Positions 35,091-43,355 of a stretch of DNA of 64,000 bases are shown piece by piece; the first letter of the stretch is position 1; the number at the start of each line of letters is the position of its first letter. The stretch is taken from contig JAKLIW010000002.1 in NCBI GenBank assembly GCA_022709425.1, positions 124,001 through 188,000 on the forward strand, given 5' to 3'. The position numbers were made by a program, and so were the translations under genes. The stretch comes from a bacterium. Its GTDB lineage: Bacteria > UBP6 > UBA1177 > JAKLFG01. The notes beneath the pieces were generated by a model. It saw nothing but the letters and a program-made list of their open reading frames with translations, had not been told where the DNA came from and made no database searches.

Positions 35091-36488
35091 CTATTCAGTA
35101 ACTGGATGCGGTTCGGTATTCTCTTGACTCGGAGAAGGATTTGTTTCCGGTGTGGACTCCTCTTTTTGCAATTGCGGAGCCTTTGGGAGATATGGTTTCA
35201 GTATCCCAACAACATTTTCGTAAAAAACTTCCATGCCTTTAAAGATGCCCTCCAAAACAGGCACGGAAGATGAGCCCTTGCATTTCGGCAAAGGAATCGT
35301 CCAAACGAGGGAGAAACTTTTGGGCAAGGCATCAGCAGAGAGACGTTGTTCATTGACATCCCACATTAACTTTTCAACTTGTTCTTTGGGGTCCACATGT
35401 TTTTTCAATTCTCCAATGCTTTTTTGAGATAGAAGGTTCTTTTGCTTCCAGCACACTTTGACTAAAAGATCCTCCGGAACATTATGAGAAAGCAATGGCT
35501 TGAGTATCCAGTTGATTCGTGTTGCTATTCGACCCTCCGTCGGGGCTGCTACATCGATAGAATAGCGTACGGTTTTTGCGTGAAGTAGCACGGCAACTGT
35601 TAAGTCACCAGCAGTATCGGGTATCTTTAGCACACCTTGCAATGTGCCGTCTTTTATTGCCATATCATGAAGATTCTTGAAGATTAGCGCAGGATCTTTC
35701 TGTTCTGCTTTCGACATTTTTTGTTCGACATTTGCCTCTAATTTGACCTGAAGACGAAGAGCAGCAGTTCGAATGAAGGCATCCCAGTATATAACAACAT
35801 CCTGCAAATGATTCTTGCATATGGCGAGGTCTCCTTCATGCGCACATTTTAGAACATGGTTCCAATGGTCACCCAAATCCGGAAATCTGACAATTTTCGA
35901 GCGTGGATCAAGAAGGTAGCGAATCCACTCTTCAAGTATCCACCGTTGGTCTTGGTCTTTTACCTCCCCTAGCCGAATCAACAATTCAGCCCTGCGAAGA
36001 AGCCATTCCCACGAGAGATGCACCACTGTTACTGCTTTACGTCTCATATCTACATTTAGGGGAGGATGTCCGTTTGCTTGAGCCGATTGGTTGCTAATAG
36101 TGATAAAAGCATTTACTCCTTTTTCGCACGCCCATGCGTGATACCGATCAAACTGTTCTTGAACGAGATTCTCAGAACCCACTTTCACCTCGACCAGTGC
36201 TTGCCAATCCTTTTGGCCTCTTGTCACACGAAGAACTCCATCAGGTCGACCTTTAGAATCCTTTTCTCCCGGTAAGGCAGGAAGCGTAAACTCCGAATAG
36301 CAACGCAAATTACCACTTGTTGGGTTCCCTGCCTTTTTGACTATTGCACGCCCAAACTCTGAAACTGCTCGCAAAACAGCCAAAAGAGACGCAGTTGCAC
36401 GAATTTCCGCCTCTTCCTTATTATTGATGTTGTGGGATGGGAAAAGCCGAACCTCCTTTCCCCCCAAAGAACTTTCATCAATCGTCAT
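35091..36488 (-). CDS. PD-(D/E)XK nuclease-like protein, accessory island
   Basis: A 465-residue protein. The first 130 residues carry a restriction-nuclease-like core: an acidic helix (E44 region), D83 in GRPDGVL, E100 and K102 in ALVEVKVGS, then a helix with EQFDRYHAWA and the strand VNAFITISN. This is the order of the PD-(D/E)XK superfamily. The remaining 330 residues are unrecognised and end in a low-complexity Pro/Glu tail. It is the first gene of the island's minus-strand run, with a good promoter and a GGGAGGGG site. DNA cleavage is inferred only from the motif. Confidence 0.65.
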   Translation of the reverse strand: MTIDESSLGGKEVRLFPSHNINNKEEAEIRATASLLAVLRAVSEFGRAIVKKAGNPTSGNLRCYSEFTLPALPGEKDSKGRPDGVLRVTRGQKDWQALVEVKVGSENLVQEQFDRYHAWACEKGVNAFITISNQSAQANGHPPLNVDMRRKAVTVVHLSWEWLLRRAELLIRLGEVKDQDQRWILEEWIRYLLDPRSKIVRFPDLGDHWNHVLKCAHEGDLAICKNHLQDVVIYWDAFIRTAALRLQVKLEANVEQKMSKAEQKDPALIFKNLHDMAIKDGTLQGVLKIPDTAGDLTVAVLLHAKTVRYSIDVAAPTEGRIATRINWILKPLLSHNVPEDLLVKVCWKQKNLLSQKSIGELKKHVDPKEQVEKLMWDVNEQRLSADALPKSFSLVWTIPLPKCKGSSSVPVLEGIFKGMEVFYENVVGILKPYLPKAPQLQKEESTPETNPSPSQENTEPHPVTE

Positions 36489-36573
36489 GGTCCCCTCCCT
36501 TGTTTCTGTTTATGATGGTTAGCGTCTCACCATGCCCCAATATTAATCTCATGGTTTAATCGCTTCATTTAAA

Positions 36574-36602
36574 AACATATTGAACTTTCATCGCGTTGTC
36601 AA
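36574..36602 (-). promoter_or_regulatory. Putative sigma70 promoter of the island's minus-strand run
   Basis: Minus strand TTGACA, 17 bp, TATGTT, 86 bases upstream of the PD-(D/E)XK gene. Confidence 0.6.
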
Positions 36603-36640
36603 GGAAACGACCGCCTGTAACTATTGACATCGTAACATAC

Positions 36641-36665
36641 TTCGGGGACGCAGGTTGTCCCCGAA
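36641..36665. repeat. 9-bp palindrome in the divergent intergenic region
   Basis: TTCGGGGAC, GCAGGTT, GTCCCCGAA: a perfect stem between the two divergent promoters. The core GGGACGCAG--TGTCCC matches 33005-33021. It could be a REP-type element or an operator for the WYL regulator. Confidence 0.6.
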
Positions 36666-36684
36666 CAAATCTTTCTGAAAAATA

Positions 36685-36713
36685 TTGTCGTGGCATGGCC
36701 GATTGGTTATTAT
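36685..36713 (+). promoter_or_regulatory. Putative promoter of the PLD-HerA gene
   Basis: TTGTCG, 17 bp, TATTAT. It lies downstream of the in-frame start at 36596, so ATG 36746 is the likely start. Confidence 0.5.
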
Positions 36714-36745
36714 GCAGACACATATCTTTCGCGGAGGGGATTCTC

Positions 36746-38956
36746 ATGGAACGGATCGTGACCAACAGCACAAACTTTGACGCACTCAAAAAAGCGGTGA
36801 ACGAAGCGGAACGCGAGATATTGATCTGCTCCGCATGGATCCGTTCGGAAATGATCAATCGCATCTTCGACGACACCGCAAAAAGACGCATCCACAAAAA
36901 GAACATCCGGCTCCGCTTCATCCTCCGTATCGGTGAAATGACCGATGTGGAGATAACCGATGCCGGAGTATTCGCTTTCTTCGAAGAGATGGGCGGTCAT
37001 GTCGAAGTGCGCTACCACCGCACCCTGCACGCAAAGATGTATGTGGTCGACGATTGTTTCGCCATGCTGGGCTCGTTCAACCTGACCGGCGGCGGTTTCG
37101 GCGATGAACATAAGCCCGGCAAGAACCCTGAAACCGGCTTTCTCTTCGATGAAGCGGCAAAAGTCGCTGAGGTGAGAAAGCGTTTTGAAGAAATATGGAC
37201 CGATTCTTCGACCATGACGCCGGGGCTTTTGGGCTTTGTCCTCAACCCCGCCGATGACGGTATTTTTCATATTGCGGGCATTGCCGACCTGCCGGTCAAC
37301 CGTTTTGTCGAGGTTCGCTTAAATGATGGTTCCCGGATGCTCGGCCAGATCGAGAAGAGTCAGAAATACTCGCCCGACTTCTTTTCGCTACCGCCCGAAG
37401 ATGCTGAGAAAGATGCCATGAACGAACTCTTCCAGACCTTCATCAGTACCAGTCCGCTTCATATCCAAGCAAAGGCGCTCACCATCCGGGACGCGGGTCA
37501 ATTGCGCATCGGTCTTGTCAAAATACTTTCCCTGATCGTTCCCTGTGAAGGCGGTTCGTTCAAACGCATCCGAAACACCACGCCGCCCGACATCGCAGCC
37601 GAGGTATACAATGCCGATCCCGTGCTCCTCGAACAGTTTTACGGGAATGCGGACTGTGCTCCCGCCGTCATGATCGAAAACCAAGACATTCGGGTCGGTC
37701 TCGATCCGGTGGAACTTGCGACCAAGCACATGGCGATCTTCGGCTCGACCGGTAGCGGCAAGAGCTACTTCGCCAAACACCTGCTTTCCTGCTCGCTCGT
37801 CAAGTGGTTCTGCGAAAAACGAAAGGGGCGTATCGTCATTTTCGATCCGCACGGCGAATACAGCCGCGACCTTGTAAAGCCGCCTTTTAATCTTCCGGCC
37901 GCGCGTTTCGAGATACTGCAAAGCGATGGAAAACGCCGCTTGGAAGCCCGTATCATAGAGAGTGTTGACGACCTCATTGAAATATGCGAACTGGAAAAAC
38001 CGAAGAAAGAAGAACGGGAATTTCTGGCCTCCGCCGTTCGGGTCGGTCTGGCCGCCAAAAGTACCGAGAGTTTTATGCAGCATCTTCGGGAAAAGGCGGG
38101 GAACGCAACGGAAAGCGATCTCGATATGGGCCAGCTCGATTTCCTTCGCGCCTTGATAGAGGAAAATATCGCGGCCTTTCTGGACCCCTTTGATAAACTT
38201 GCCAAGAAAGAAGTTGAAGAACTCATTGCGCAGGGAAAAGTCGATAAGAAAGAAAAAGATGCCGAGATACGCAACCGGGTGAATGCGATGTTCGCCCGTC
38301 TCGATGAACCGATGAGAAAGCAGATCATCGACCAGATCGTAAAAAAGAACCTGCATACAGAATTCGAGAAGTTCATCGAAACCAAGAGCCGTCTTCTTTC
38401 GGAAGATCTTTTTTCACGGATCGAGACGGCCGTGCAGTCCGGCAAAATCCAGTTCGGCGAATTCGATCCGGCGGCGACATTGACCGACAACAAGATCTAT
38501 TGTGTGGATTTCTCGGCGATCCACGACAAAGATGCCCGCTTCGAACTGACCGCCAATATCATCCGCGAGATATTCAACAACAAAAAGACGAAAGGAACGG
38601 CGGAACGCGACACTATTTTCGTCGTTGAAGAAGCACACAATTTCGCGCCCGAAGGTGAAGGCAAAAATAATCCGGCGGCGGAAATGATAAAGAAGATCGC
38701 TACCGAAGGGCGGAAATTCAATCTCGGCCTTATGGTTATCACTCAACGACCGGCGCAGGTTTCCAAGGCCGTTCTTTCGCAATGTTCCACGCAGGCGATA
38801 TTCCGTCTTATCAACCCAACCGACATCAAGGCTATCGGCGAGATCGTCGAAGGTATCGGTGAATCGGAACTGCACCGCCTTCCCAACTACGAACAGGGCG
38901 AAGCGCTCTTCACCGGCGTTGCCGTCAAGAAACCTGTCGTGGTCAAAGTGATCTGA
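36746..38956 (+). CDS. PLD nuclease-HerA ATPase fusion protein
   Basis: A 736-residue fusion. Residues 1-165 form a phospholipase-D-type nuclease domain with a full HKD motif: H95, K97, D102, G109-S110, N112. Residues about 168-265 look like a HAS-barrel (NRFVEVRLNDGSRMLGQIEKS). The HerA/FtsK-type ATPase follows, with Walker A GSTGSGKS at 333-340, DPHGEY at 367-372, Walker B IFVVEEAH near 624-631 and the motif TQRPAQVSKAVLSQ near 666. One HKD per chain implies catalysis as an oligomer, which a HerA hexamer would supply. GGAGGGG precedes ATG 36746. HerA proteins pair with nucleases (NurA, SIR2, DUF4297) in repair and phage defence. Confidence 0.86.
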   Translation: MERIVTNSTNFDALKKAVNEAEREILICSAWIRSEMINRIFDDTAKRRIHKKNIRLRFILRIGEMTDVEITDAGVFAFFEEMGGHVEVRYHRTLHAKMYVVDDCFAMLGSFNLTGGGFGDEHKPGKNPETGFLFDEAAKVAEVRKRFEEIWTDSSTMTPGLLGFVLNPADDGIFHIAGIADLPVNRFVEVRLNDGSRMLGQIEKSQKYSPDFFSLPPEDAEKDAMNELFQTFISTSPLHIQAKALTIRDAGQLRIGLVKILSLIVPCEGGSFKRIRNTTPPDIAAEVYNADPVLLEQFYGNADCAPAVMIENQDIRVGLDPVELATKHMAIFGSTGSGKSYFAKHLLSCSLVKWFCEKRKGRIVIFDPHGEYSRDLVKPPFNLPAARFEILQSDGKRRLEARIIESVDDLIEICELEKPKKEEREFLASAVRVGLAAKSTESFMQHLREKAGNATESDLDMGQLDFLRALIEENIAAFLDPFDKLAKKEVEELIAQGKVDKKEKDAEIRNRVNAMFARLDEPMRKQIIDQIVKKNLHTEFEKFIETKSRLLSEDLFSRIETAVQSGKIQFGEFDPAATLTDNKIYCVDFSAIHDKDARFELTANIIREIFNNKKTKGTAERDTIFVVEEAHNFAPEGEGKNNPAAEMIKKIATEGRKFNLGLMVITQRPAQVSKAVLSQCSTQAIFRLINPTDIKAIGEIVEGIGESELHRLPNYEQGEALFTGVAVKKPVVVKVI

Positions 38957-39012
38957 TCTTTAGTATTCTTGAGATTTGCACAAAGGAAGGTGTTTGTCCG
39001 TTCGAGTAGTCG

Positions 39013-41376
39013 CTAATACTTTTCGTAAAGTTTCTTGTCGAGGACATAGAGCGCTATCTGGCGCGCCCCTTCCTGCGTATATTTGAATTTGCCCTTGAGG
39101 TTCTGCAGCAGGAACGAGACATCGCGCTTGAGCCGTTCGTCGTAGGTGTTGAAGGCGCCTGAACCGAAATCCTGTATCGCGCGGCGGAAGTTCTCGTTGG
39201 CGGCGTAGGGGGCGAGCGCGTTCTCGCGGAGGTTGCGGGTGTAGCGGTCGAAAAGCGACCGGAACAGCGTTGTCTCGGCGAGCGGTTTCCCCTCGACCTT
39301 CATCTCCTGCGTGACGGTGACGGTGATGTATTCGGCGTGCGTCTCCTTGCGGAACTCGCTGCGCCGCCGTTCGGAGGCATCGGCGCCGATGAGGAAACTT
39401 TCGAGGCCGTGGAAATACTCTTCGGTCACCGCGACGGTGTCGCCGGTCGCCTCGTTCTTCTCGACCGCGCCGATATCGAAGTTTATCGCGAAGAGGTAGT
39501 TCCGCAGATCGCGCGCTATCTGCTCCTCATTGAACAGGTAGAGCGCCTCCTTGACCTCCTGCAGGACGCCGTAGTCGTAGAGGTCCTCGAGCGATTCGAT
39601 GAAGCCGTCGGGGATCGCCTCGAAGAGCGGTTCCCCCTCGCGGCTGAAATACTTCACGACCATCTCCATGGTGATGAGTTTGCCCGGTTCGCAGAAGTGG
39701 GTGATGAGCTGCGAGAAGATGTTGAGCGACTGCCGCCCCGAGAAACCGGAGACCCCTTCGAACTCCGATTCGGCGAGCAGATTGGCGCGCATCGCCCGGT
39801 CGAATCTGCGGACATCCTCTTCCGACAGCCAGTCGGGTATGCGGCCGGTGTAGAGGTCCATCTTGAGCAGCAGCGAATGTTTGTCCATGTATTTGCGGTA
39901 GCGGTCGGCGTCGGGTATCCATTCGCGGATCGCCGGCGAATCCTTCTCGAGCCGGGATGAGACGACGATCTTGGCGACATTGGTGAGCACGCCGGGGAGG
40001 AAGAGACGGTCAATCGCCCTGCCGAACTTGTTGCGGTAGATGGCGACCTCGGTGTCATAGTCGAGGATATAGGGGATCTTCACCGTGATGATGCGGTCCT
40101 GGAACGACTTCACATTCTCGTAGTGGCTCTTGTCCTCGGGGTTCACGAGTCCTACGAACAGCGATTTGATGCGCTCCTCGGTCAGGTCGACCTTGTGGAC
40201 GCCGTCGCTGATGATGCCGTGAAGATCGCGCAGGCGTTCGATGTTGTTCTCCTTGATGTCCATGAGGGCATAGACGCCGTTGTTGGTCTTGGCGAGGACC
40301 GACGAGATGAACTCGACGCCGTCGTTCTTCAGCAGGTCGCTGATCATCCGTTGCAGGAACGGGTTGGTCACCGGTTTGCGGTAGAGCGGGTCGCCGGGGT
40401 TGAAGATGGTGACGCCGCTGCCGAACTGGCGGTTGAAATGCATCCGCCGCGCATAGATCATGTTGTAGACCTCCAGCGGGTCGCCGAGAAGGTCCAGCAG
40501 GATGTCGTAGAGCGACCGGCAGATGGCGCACGGGTTCTCCTTGAGCACCCATTCGTATTCCTTGCGCTGGAAGAGCTTGGTCTTGAACGAGCCTTTCGGC
40601 AGGAGTTCGTCGAGGAATTCGCGCCGCTGTGATTTGGGTATCTGCAGTATCGGGTGGTCGCCGCTCGGGCAGGAGAACTTGAGGTGCCGTTTCGGGAAAC
40701 GGGCGTCGGTCTCCTTGAAGGCGCTCAGCCGCTCGTCGAGTTCTTCGCTTCCGGCCTTGTCGGCGGCGCGGCGCAACGGTTTCTCGGCGTTCTGGAAACC
40801 GCCCAGCCGTTCGATGTCGAGCCGCCAGTAGGTCTTAAAGTAGACGCCGTCGGCCGAGCGGACATATTCTTCGAGCCGCTGGAGGATGTTGTTGAGGAAG
40901 GTGCTCTTGCCGCTGCCGGGAGGACCTTCGAACAGCAGGATGTGGTTGTTCTGGATCCCTTTCTTGAAACCGTTGACCAGCGTCATCAGCCGGTTGGCGA
41001 AGAGGCGGTCGGCGAAGAAAGGATTATCGAGTCCCTTGACGAACAGGTCGTGGCAGTCGTAGTTGGCGAAGCCGACCGATTCGGGGTCGCCGCGGTATTC
41101 GTCGCGGCCGTTCGAGACATAGTGGTTCACCATGTCGTGGAACAGCTGGAAGATGTCGCGGAAGGCGAGTTCCGGCTGAGCGGCGGTGAAGCGCAGGAAC
41201 CGGTCGTAGGGCCACGGTTCGCGCCGGTCCTTGTCGCGCAGACGCTGACCGAGGCTGATGAGCGCCGGGATGCGCTCCTTGGGCGCGTCGGCCGGTATTT
41301 CAACGATGTGCTGCGGAACCTCTTTAAGCCGCTTGCGCGTCTTCTTGTCGGTTTTCGGAACGGTCGGTTCGCTCAT
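39013..41376 (-). CDS. prkA: PrkA-type serine protein kinase
   Basis: A 787-residue PrkA/YeaG-family protein, longer than the usual 640 or so. The AAA-like part has Walker A GPPGSGKST near residue 150. A Cys-containing insertion (FSCPSGDHP, then NPCAICRSLYD) may bind zinc as in other PrkA proteins. Conserved segments include IFNPGDP, VYALMDIKENN, LTEERIKSLFVGLVNPED and FSGRQSLNIFS. The family acts in starvation or stationary-phase signalling, normally with YeaH and SpoVR/YcgB; spoVR is 4.4 kb away and YeaH is not seen. GAGAGG precedes the start. Confidence 0.9.
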   Translation of the reverse strand: MSEPTVPKTDKKTRKRLKEVPQHIVEIPADAPKERIPALISLGQRLRDKDRREPWPYDRFLRFTAAQPELAFRDIFQLFHDMVNHYVSNGRDEYRGDPESVGFANYDCHDLFVKGLDNPFFADRLFANRLMTLVNGFKKGIQNNHILLFEGPPGSGKSTFLNNILQRLEEYVRSADGVYFKTYWRLDIERLGGFQNAEKPLRRAADKAGSEELDERLSAFKETDARFPKRHLKFSCPSGDHPILQIPKSQRREFLDELLPKGSFKTKLFQRKEYEWVLKENPCAICRSLYDILLDLLGDPLEVYNMIYARRMHFNRQFGSGVTIFNPGDPLYRKPVTNPFLQRMISDLLKNDGVEFISSVLAKTNNGVYALMDIKENNIERLRDLHGIISDGVHKVDLTEERIKSLFVGLVNPEDKSHYENVKSFQDRIITVKIPYILDYDTEVAIYRNKFGRAIDRLFLPGVLTNVAKIVVSSRLEKDSPAIREWIPDADRYRKYMDKHSLLLKMDLYTGRIPDWLSEEDVRRFDRAMRANLLAESEFEGVSGFSGRQSLNIFSQLITHFCEPGKLITMEMVVKYFSREGEPLFEAIPDGFIESLEDLYDYGVLQEVKEALYLFNEEQIARDLRNYLFAINFDIGAVEKNEATGDTVAVTEEYFHGLESFLIGADASERRRSEFRKETHAEYITVTVTQEMKVEGKPLAETTLFRSLFDRYTRNLRENALAPYAANENFRRAIQDFGSGAFNTYDERLKRDVSFLLQNLKGKFKYTQEGARQIALYVLDKKLYEKY

Positions 41377-41408
41377 AGAGAACCTCTCATGGAAGACGAA
41401 AACGGCTT

Positions 41409-41437
41409 ATGCTAGCACAGCTGATATAAAAATGCAA
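41409..41437 (-). promoter_or_regulatory. Putative sigma70 promoter of prkA
   Basis: Minus strand TTGCAT, 17 bp, TAGCAT, about 32 bases upstream of the start. Confidence 0.55.
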
Positions 41438-41450
41438 ACAGCACGAAGAG

Positions 41451-43355
41451 TTAAGGGGTGGGGGTGGTGCCGCGGGTGATCAGGAACCGCACAAGAGTCG
41501 CCTCATCGGTCCTATCGGCGATGACCAGATGGCGGGTCTCCCAGACGAGGCGACGGATGGAAGCGGATTCGAGCGTGGTATGGTCAGGGCCTTGCATCGC
41601 GGCGATCAGCACGGGGCGCGGTGCGAGCGTCGCGACGAGGTCGCCGATATCGGCCGTCCGCAGAAGGCGAGGAATCTGTAAGGCGGTCTGTTGGATAGCT
41701 TCGGTGTCGCCGATACCGGGAACGAGGCTTGCGGTACTGTCGCGCAGAGCCAGCCAACCGATCCGGTCGGTCTGTGATGCCGCCAGCAACGCCGCGAGCG
41801 CATGGGCGCTTCCTTCGGCATAGAGCCCAACGGCCGTATGGCCTTTTCGTGCGAGATCCGCCGCGACGGTCATGATATCGCCGGCGCGAAGAAAGGCGAG
41901 CGGCAGTCCGGCGACCAGCGCATTCATCACGGTGTGACGGACGGTATCGCCGGCAGGAAGATCAAGTTCGCAGGTCGCTACGCGTGCTTCGGAAAGCGCC
42001 GAAACGATGCGGCGAGAATTCGGGCCTTTCAAAACGATGACCGCGGTGGCGGCGTTGTCGGGACCAGTGCAGTCAAGAAGCGTATCGGGTAGCGGGATGT
42101 CCAAGACTCCGCGAGGGAAAAGTCCCCCTCCCGATAGGTCGCGTAACGCCTCGCCCAATTCTATGGCATAGAGTTCCGGGCCGATATCGTCGCGTCGGGC
42201 CCGTGTCTCGTCACGCAACAGAACCAGCTTGCGGCGCGCCAGTTCGGCGAGCGTTATGTCGCGTGCCGGGTCGAACGGGGCGGGGAAAAGGTCGCGGGCG
42301 GGCAGCTCCTCCTCCTCTTCGTCGATCGCCCCGCCGCCGAGCCGCCGTGTCAGAAAGTCGTACAACAGCAGGCGATGGTGGGGCTGATAACGGCGCGCCC
42401 CCGCCGCGACGGTGAATTCGAGCCGTTCATCGGCGCCGAGGAAGCGGTATGTCTCGCGGGCGCGGCGCACCGTTTCGGTCGCGGCGGCCGTCCGTTCCCC
42501 CTCTTTTTTCCCCGCGACCACGATGAACGGACGCGGGGCGATAAGAGCGAGGATATGGTGCTGTTCAAGGTCGCGGCGCGGGAAGATGAGTAGATCGGAA
42601 AGTGACGGCGGTTCGGTCATCGCACCCCAGCCGCTCACCGAAAGGAGCGCCGCGCCCGTCGCAACGGTATCATCGAGTGCCGCGGTATAGAGTGCCGTCA
42701 TGCCGCCGCCGCCCGCACCGGCCACGGCGAGGCGCTGCGGGTCGATATCGGGGCGGTGCCGGAGCATCTCAAGGAGTCGCCGCGTTTCCCATACCGCGAT
42801 ACCGGCGGGCGTGATGCCCGACAGGAAGAGCGCCGGATCATCGCGTCCGGTCACCCGGCGGTCGCCGCATCCGGACAGTTCGAGTACGAGCGTCGCGGTC
42901 CCCGCGGCCGCCAGCGTCGCGGCGGTCCGCAGGACGGCTACATCGTGCGCGCCGTCATCCGACGAAGCGATGAACAGAAGCGCCGCGAAAGGGCCATTCC
43001 CGGCCGTCGGCAGATAGAGATCGGCGAGGCCGTGTATCTCGGGAAGCGAATCGAACACCAGGCGGCTGACCCGGTAGCGGTCAAAGGCGTGTTCGCCGAC
43101 CACTCGATCGTTCAGCGCCCGTTCGGGGAGGATATCGAGTCCGAGCGCCTCGGCGAGTTTGGTGCGGTAAAAAACGCGTGCCGCATCCCAGTCGGCCCGT
43201 TCTTTGGGCGCCGGCAGTGCGCCGGGCGGTTCCTGTGCGGCGAGAGAGGCGAGATAGCGGTCGGTCCGTTCATCGGTCCGGGCGCCGTGACGCAGGAGGG
43301 TGATCGCCGTCGCTATGCTCAGAACGAGGAGCAGGACGAACAGCGCCCGCTTCAT
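41451..43355 (-). CDS. Alpha/beta-hydrolase-fold protein lacking the nucleophile Ser
   Basis: A 634-residue exported or anchored protein (hydrophobic N-terminus, residues 4-20). Residues 100-350 resemble acetylxylan-esterase/dienelactone-hydrolase-type folds, with an oxyanion-side segment, LVLELSGCGDR, and DPQRLAVAGAGGGGMTALY. At the nucleophile elbow (213-217) the expected G-x-S-x-G reads G-A-G-G-G, so the Ser is replaced by Gly215. The C-terminal half repeats hydrolase-like strands without a clear triad. It is probably a non-catalytic or binding protein. Its start overlaps the glycosyltransferase stop. Confidence 0.68.
   Translation of the reverse strand: MKRALFVLLLVLSIATAITLLRHGARTDERTDRYLASLAAQEPPGALPAPKERADWDAARVFYRTKLAEALGLDILPERALNDRVVGEHAFDRYRVSRLVFDSLPEIHGLADLYLPTAGNGPFAALLFIASSDDGAHDVAVLRTAATLAAAGTATLVLELSGCGDRRVTGRDDPALFLSGITPAGIAVWETRRLLEMLRHRPDIDPQRLAVAGAGGGGMTALYTAALDDTVATGAALLSVSGWGAMTEPPSLSDLLIFPRRDLEQHHILALIAPRPFIVVAGKKEGERTAAATETVRRARETYRFLGADERLEFTVAAGARRYQPHHRLLLYDFLTRRLGGGAIDEEEEELPARDLFPAPFDPARDITLAELARRKLVLLRDETRARRDDIGPELYAIELGEALRDLSGGGLFPRGVLDIPLPDTLLDCTGPDNAATAVIVLKGPNSRRIVSALSEARVATCELDLPAGDTVRHTVMNALVAGLPLAFLRAGDIMTVAADLARKGHTAVGLYAEGSAHALAALLAASQTDRIGWLALRDSTASLVPGIGDTEAIQQTALQIPRLLRTADIGDLVATLAPRPVLIAAMQGPDHTTLESASIRRLVWETRHLVIADRTDEATLVRFLITRGTTPTP

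Noticed and set aside
36596..36745. N-terminal extension of the PLD-HerA protein from 36596
   Set aside because: A promoter (36685-36713) and a strong ribosome-binding site support ATG 36746, and the extra 50 residues run through the palindrome.
31246..38956. Assignment of the island to BREX, DISARM or a restriction-modification system
   Set aside because: No methyltransferase, PglZ, BrxC-size ATPase or helicase of those systems is present.
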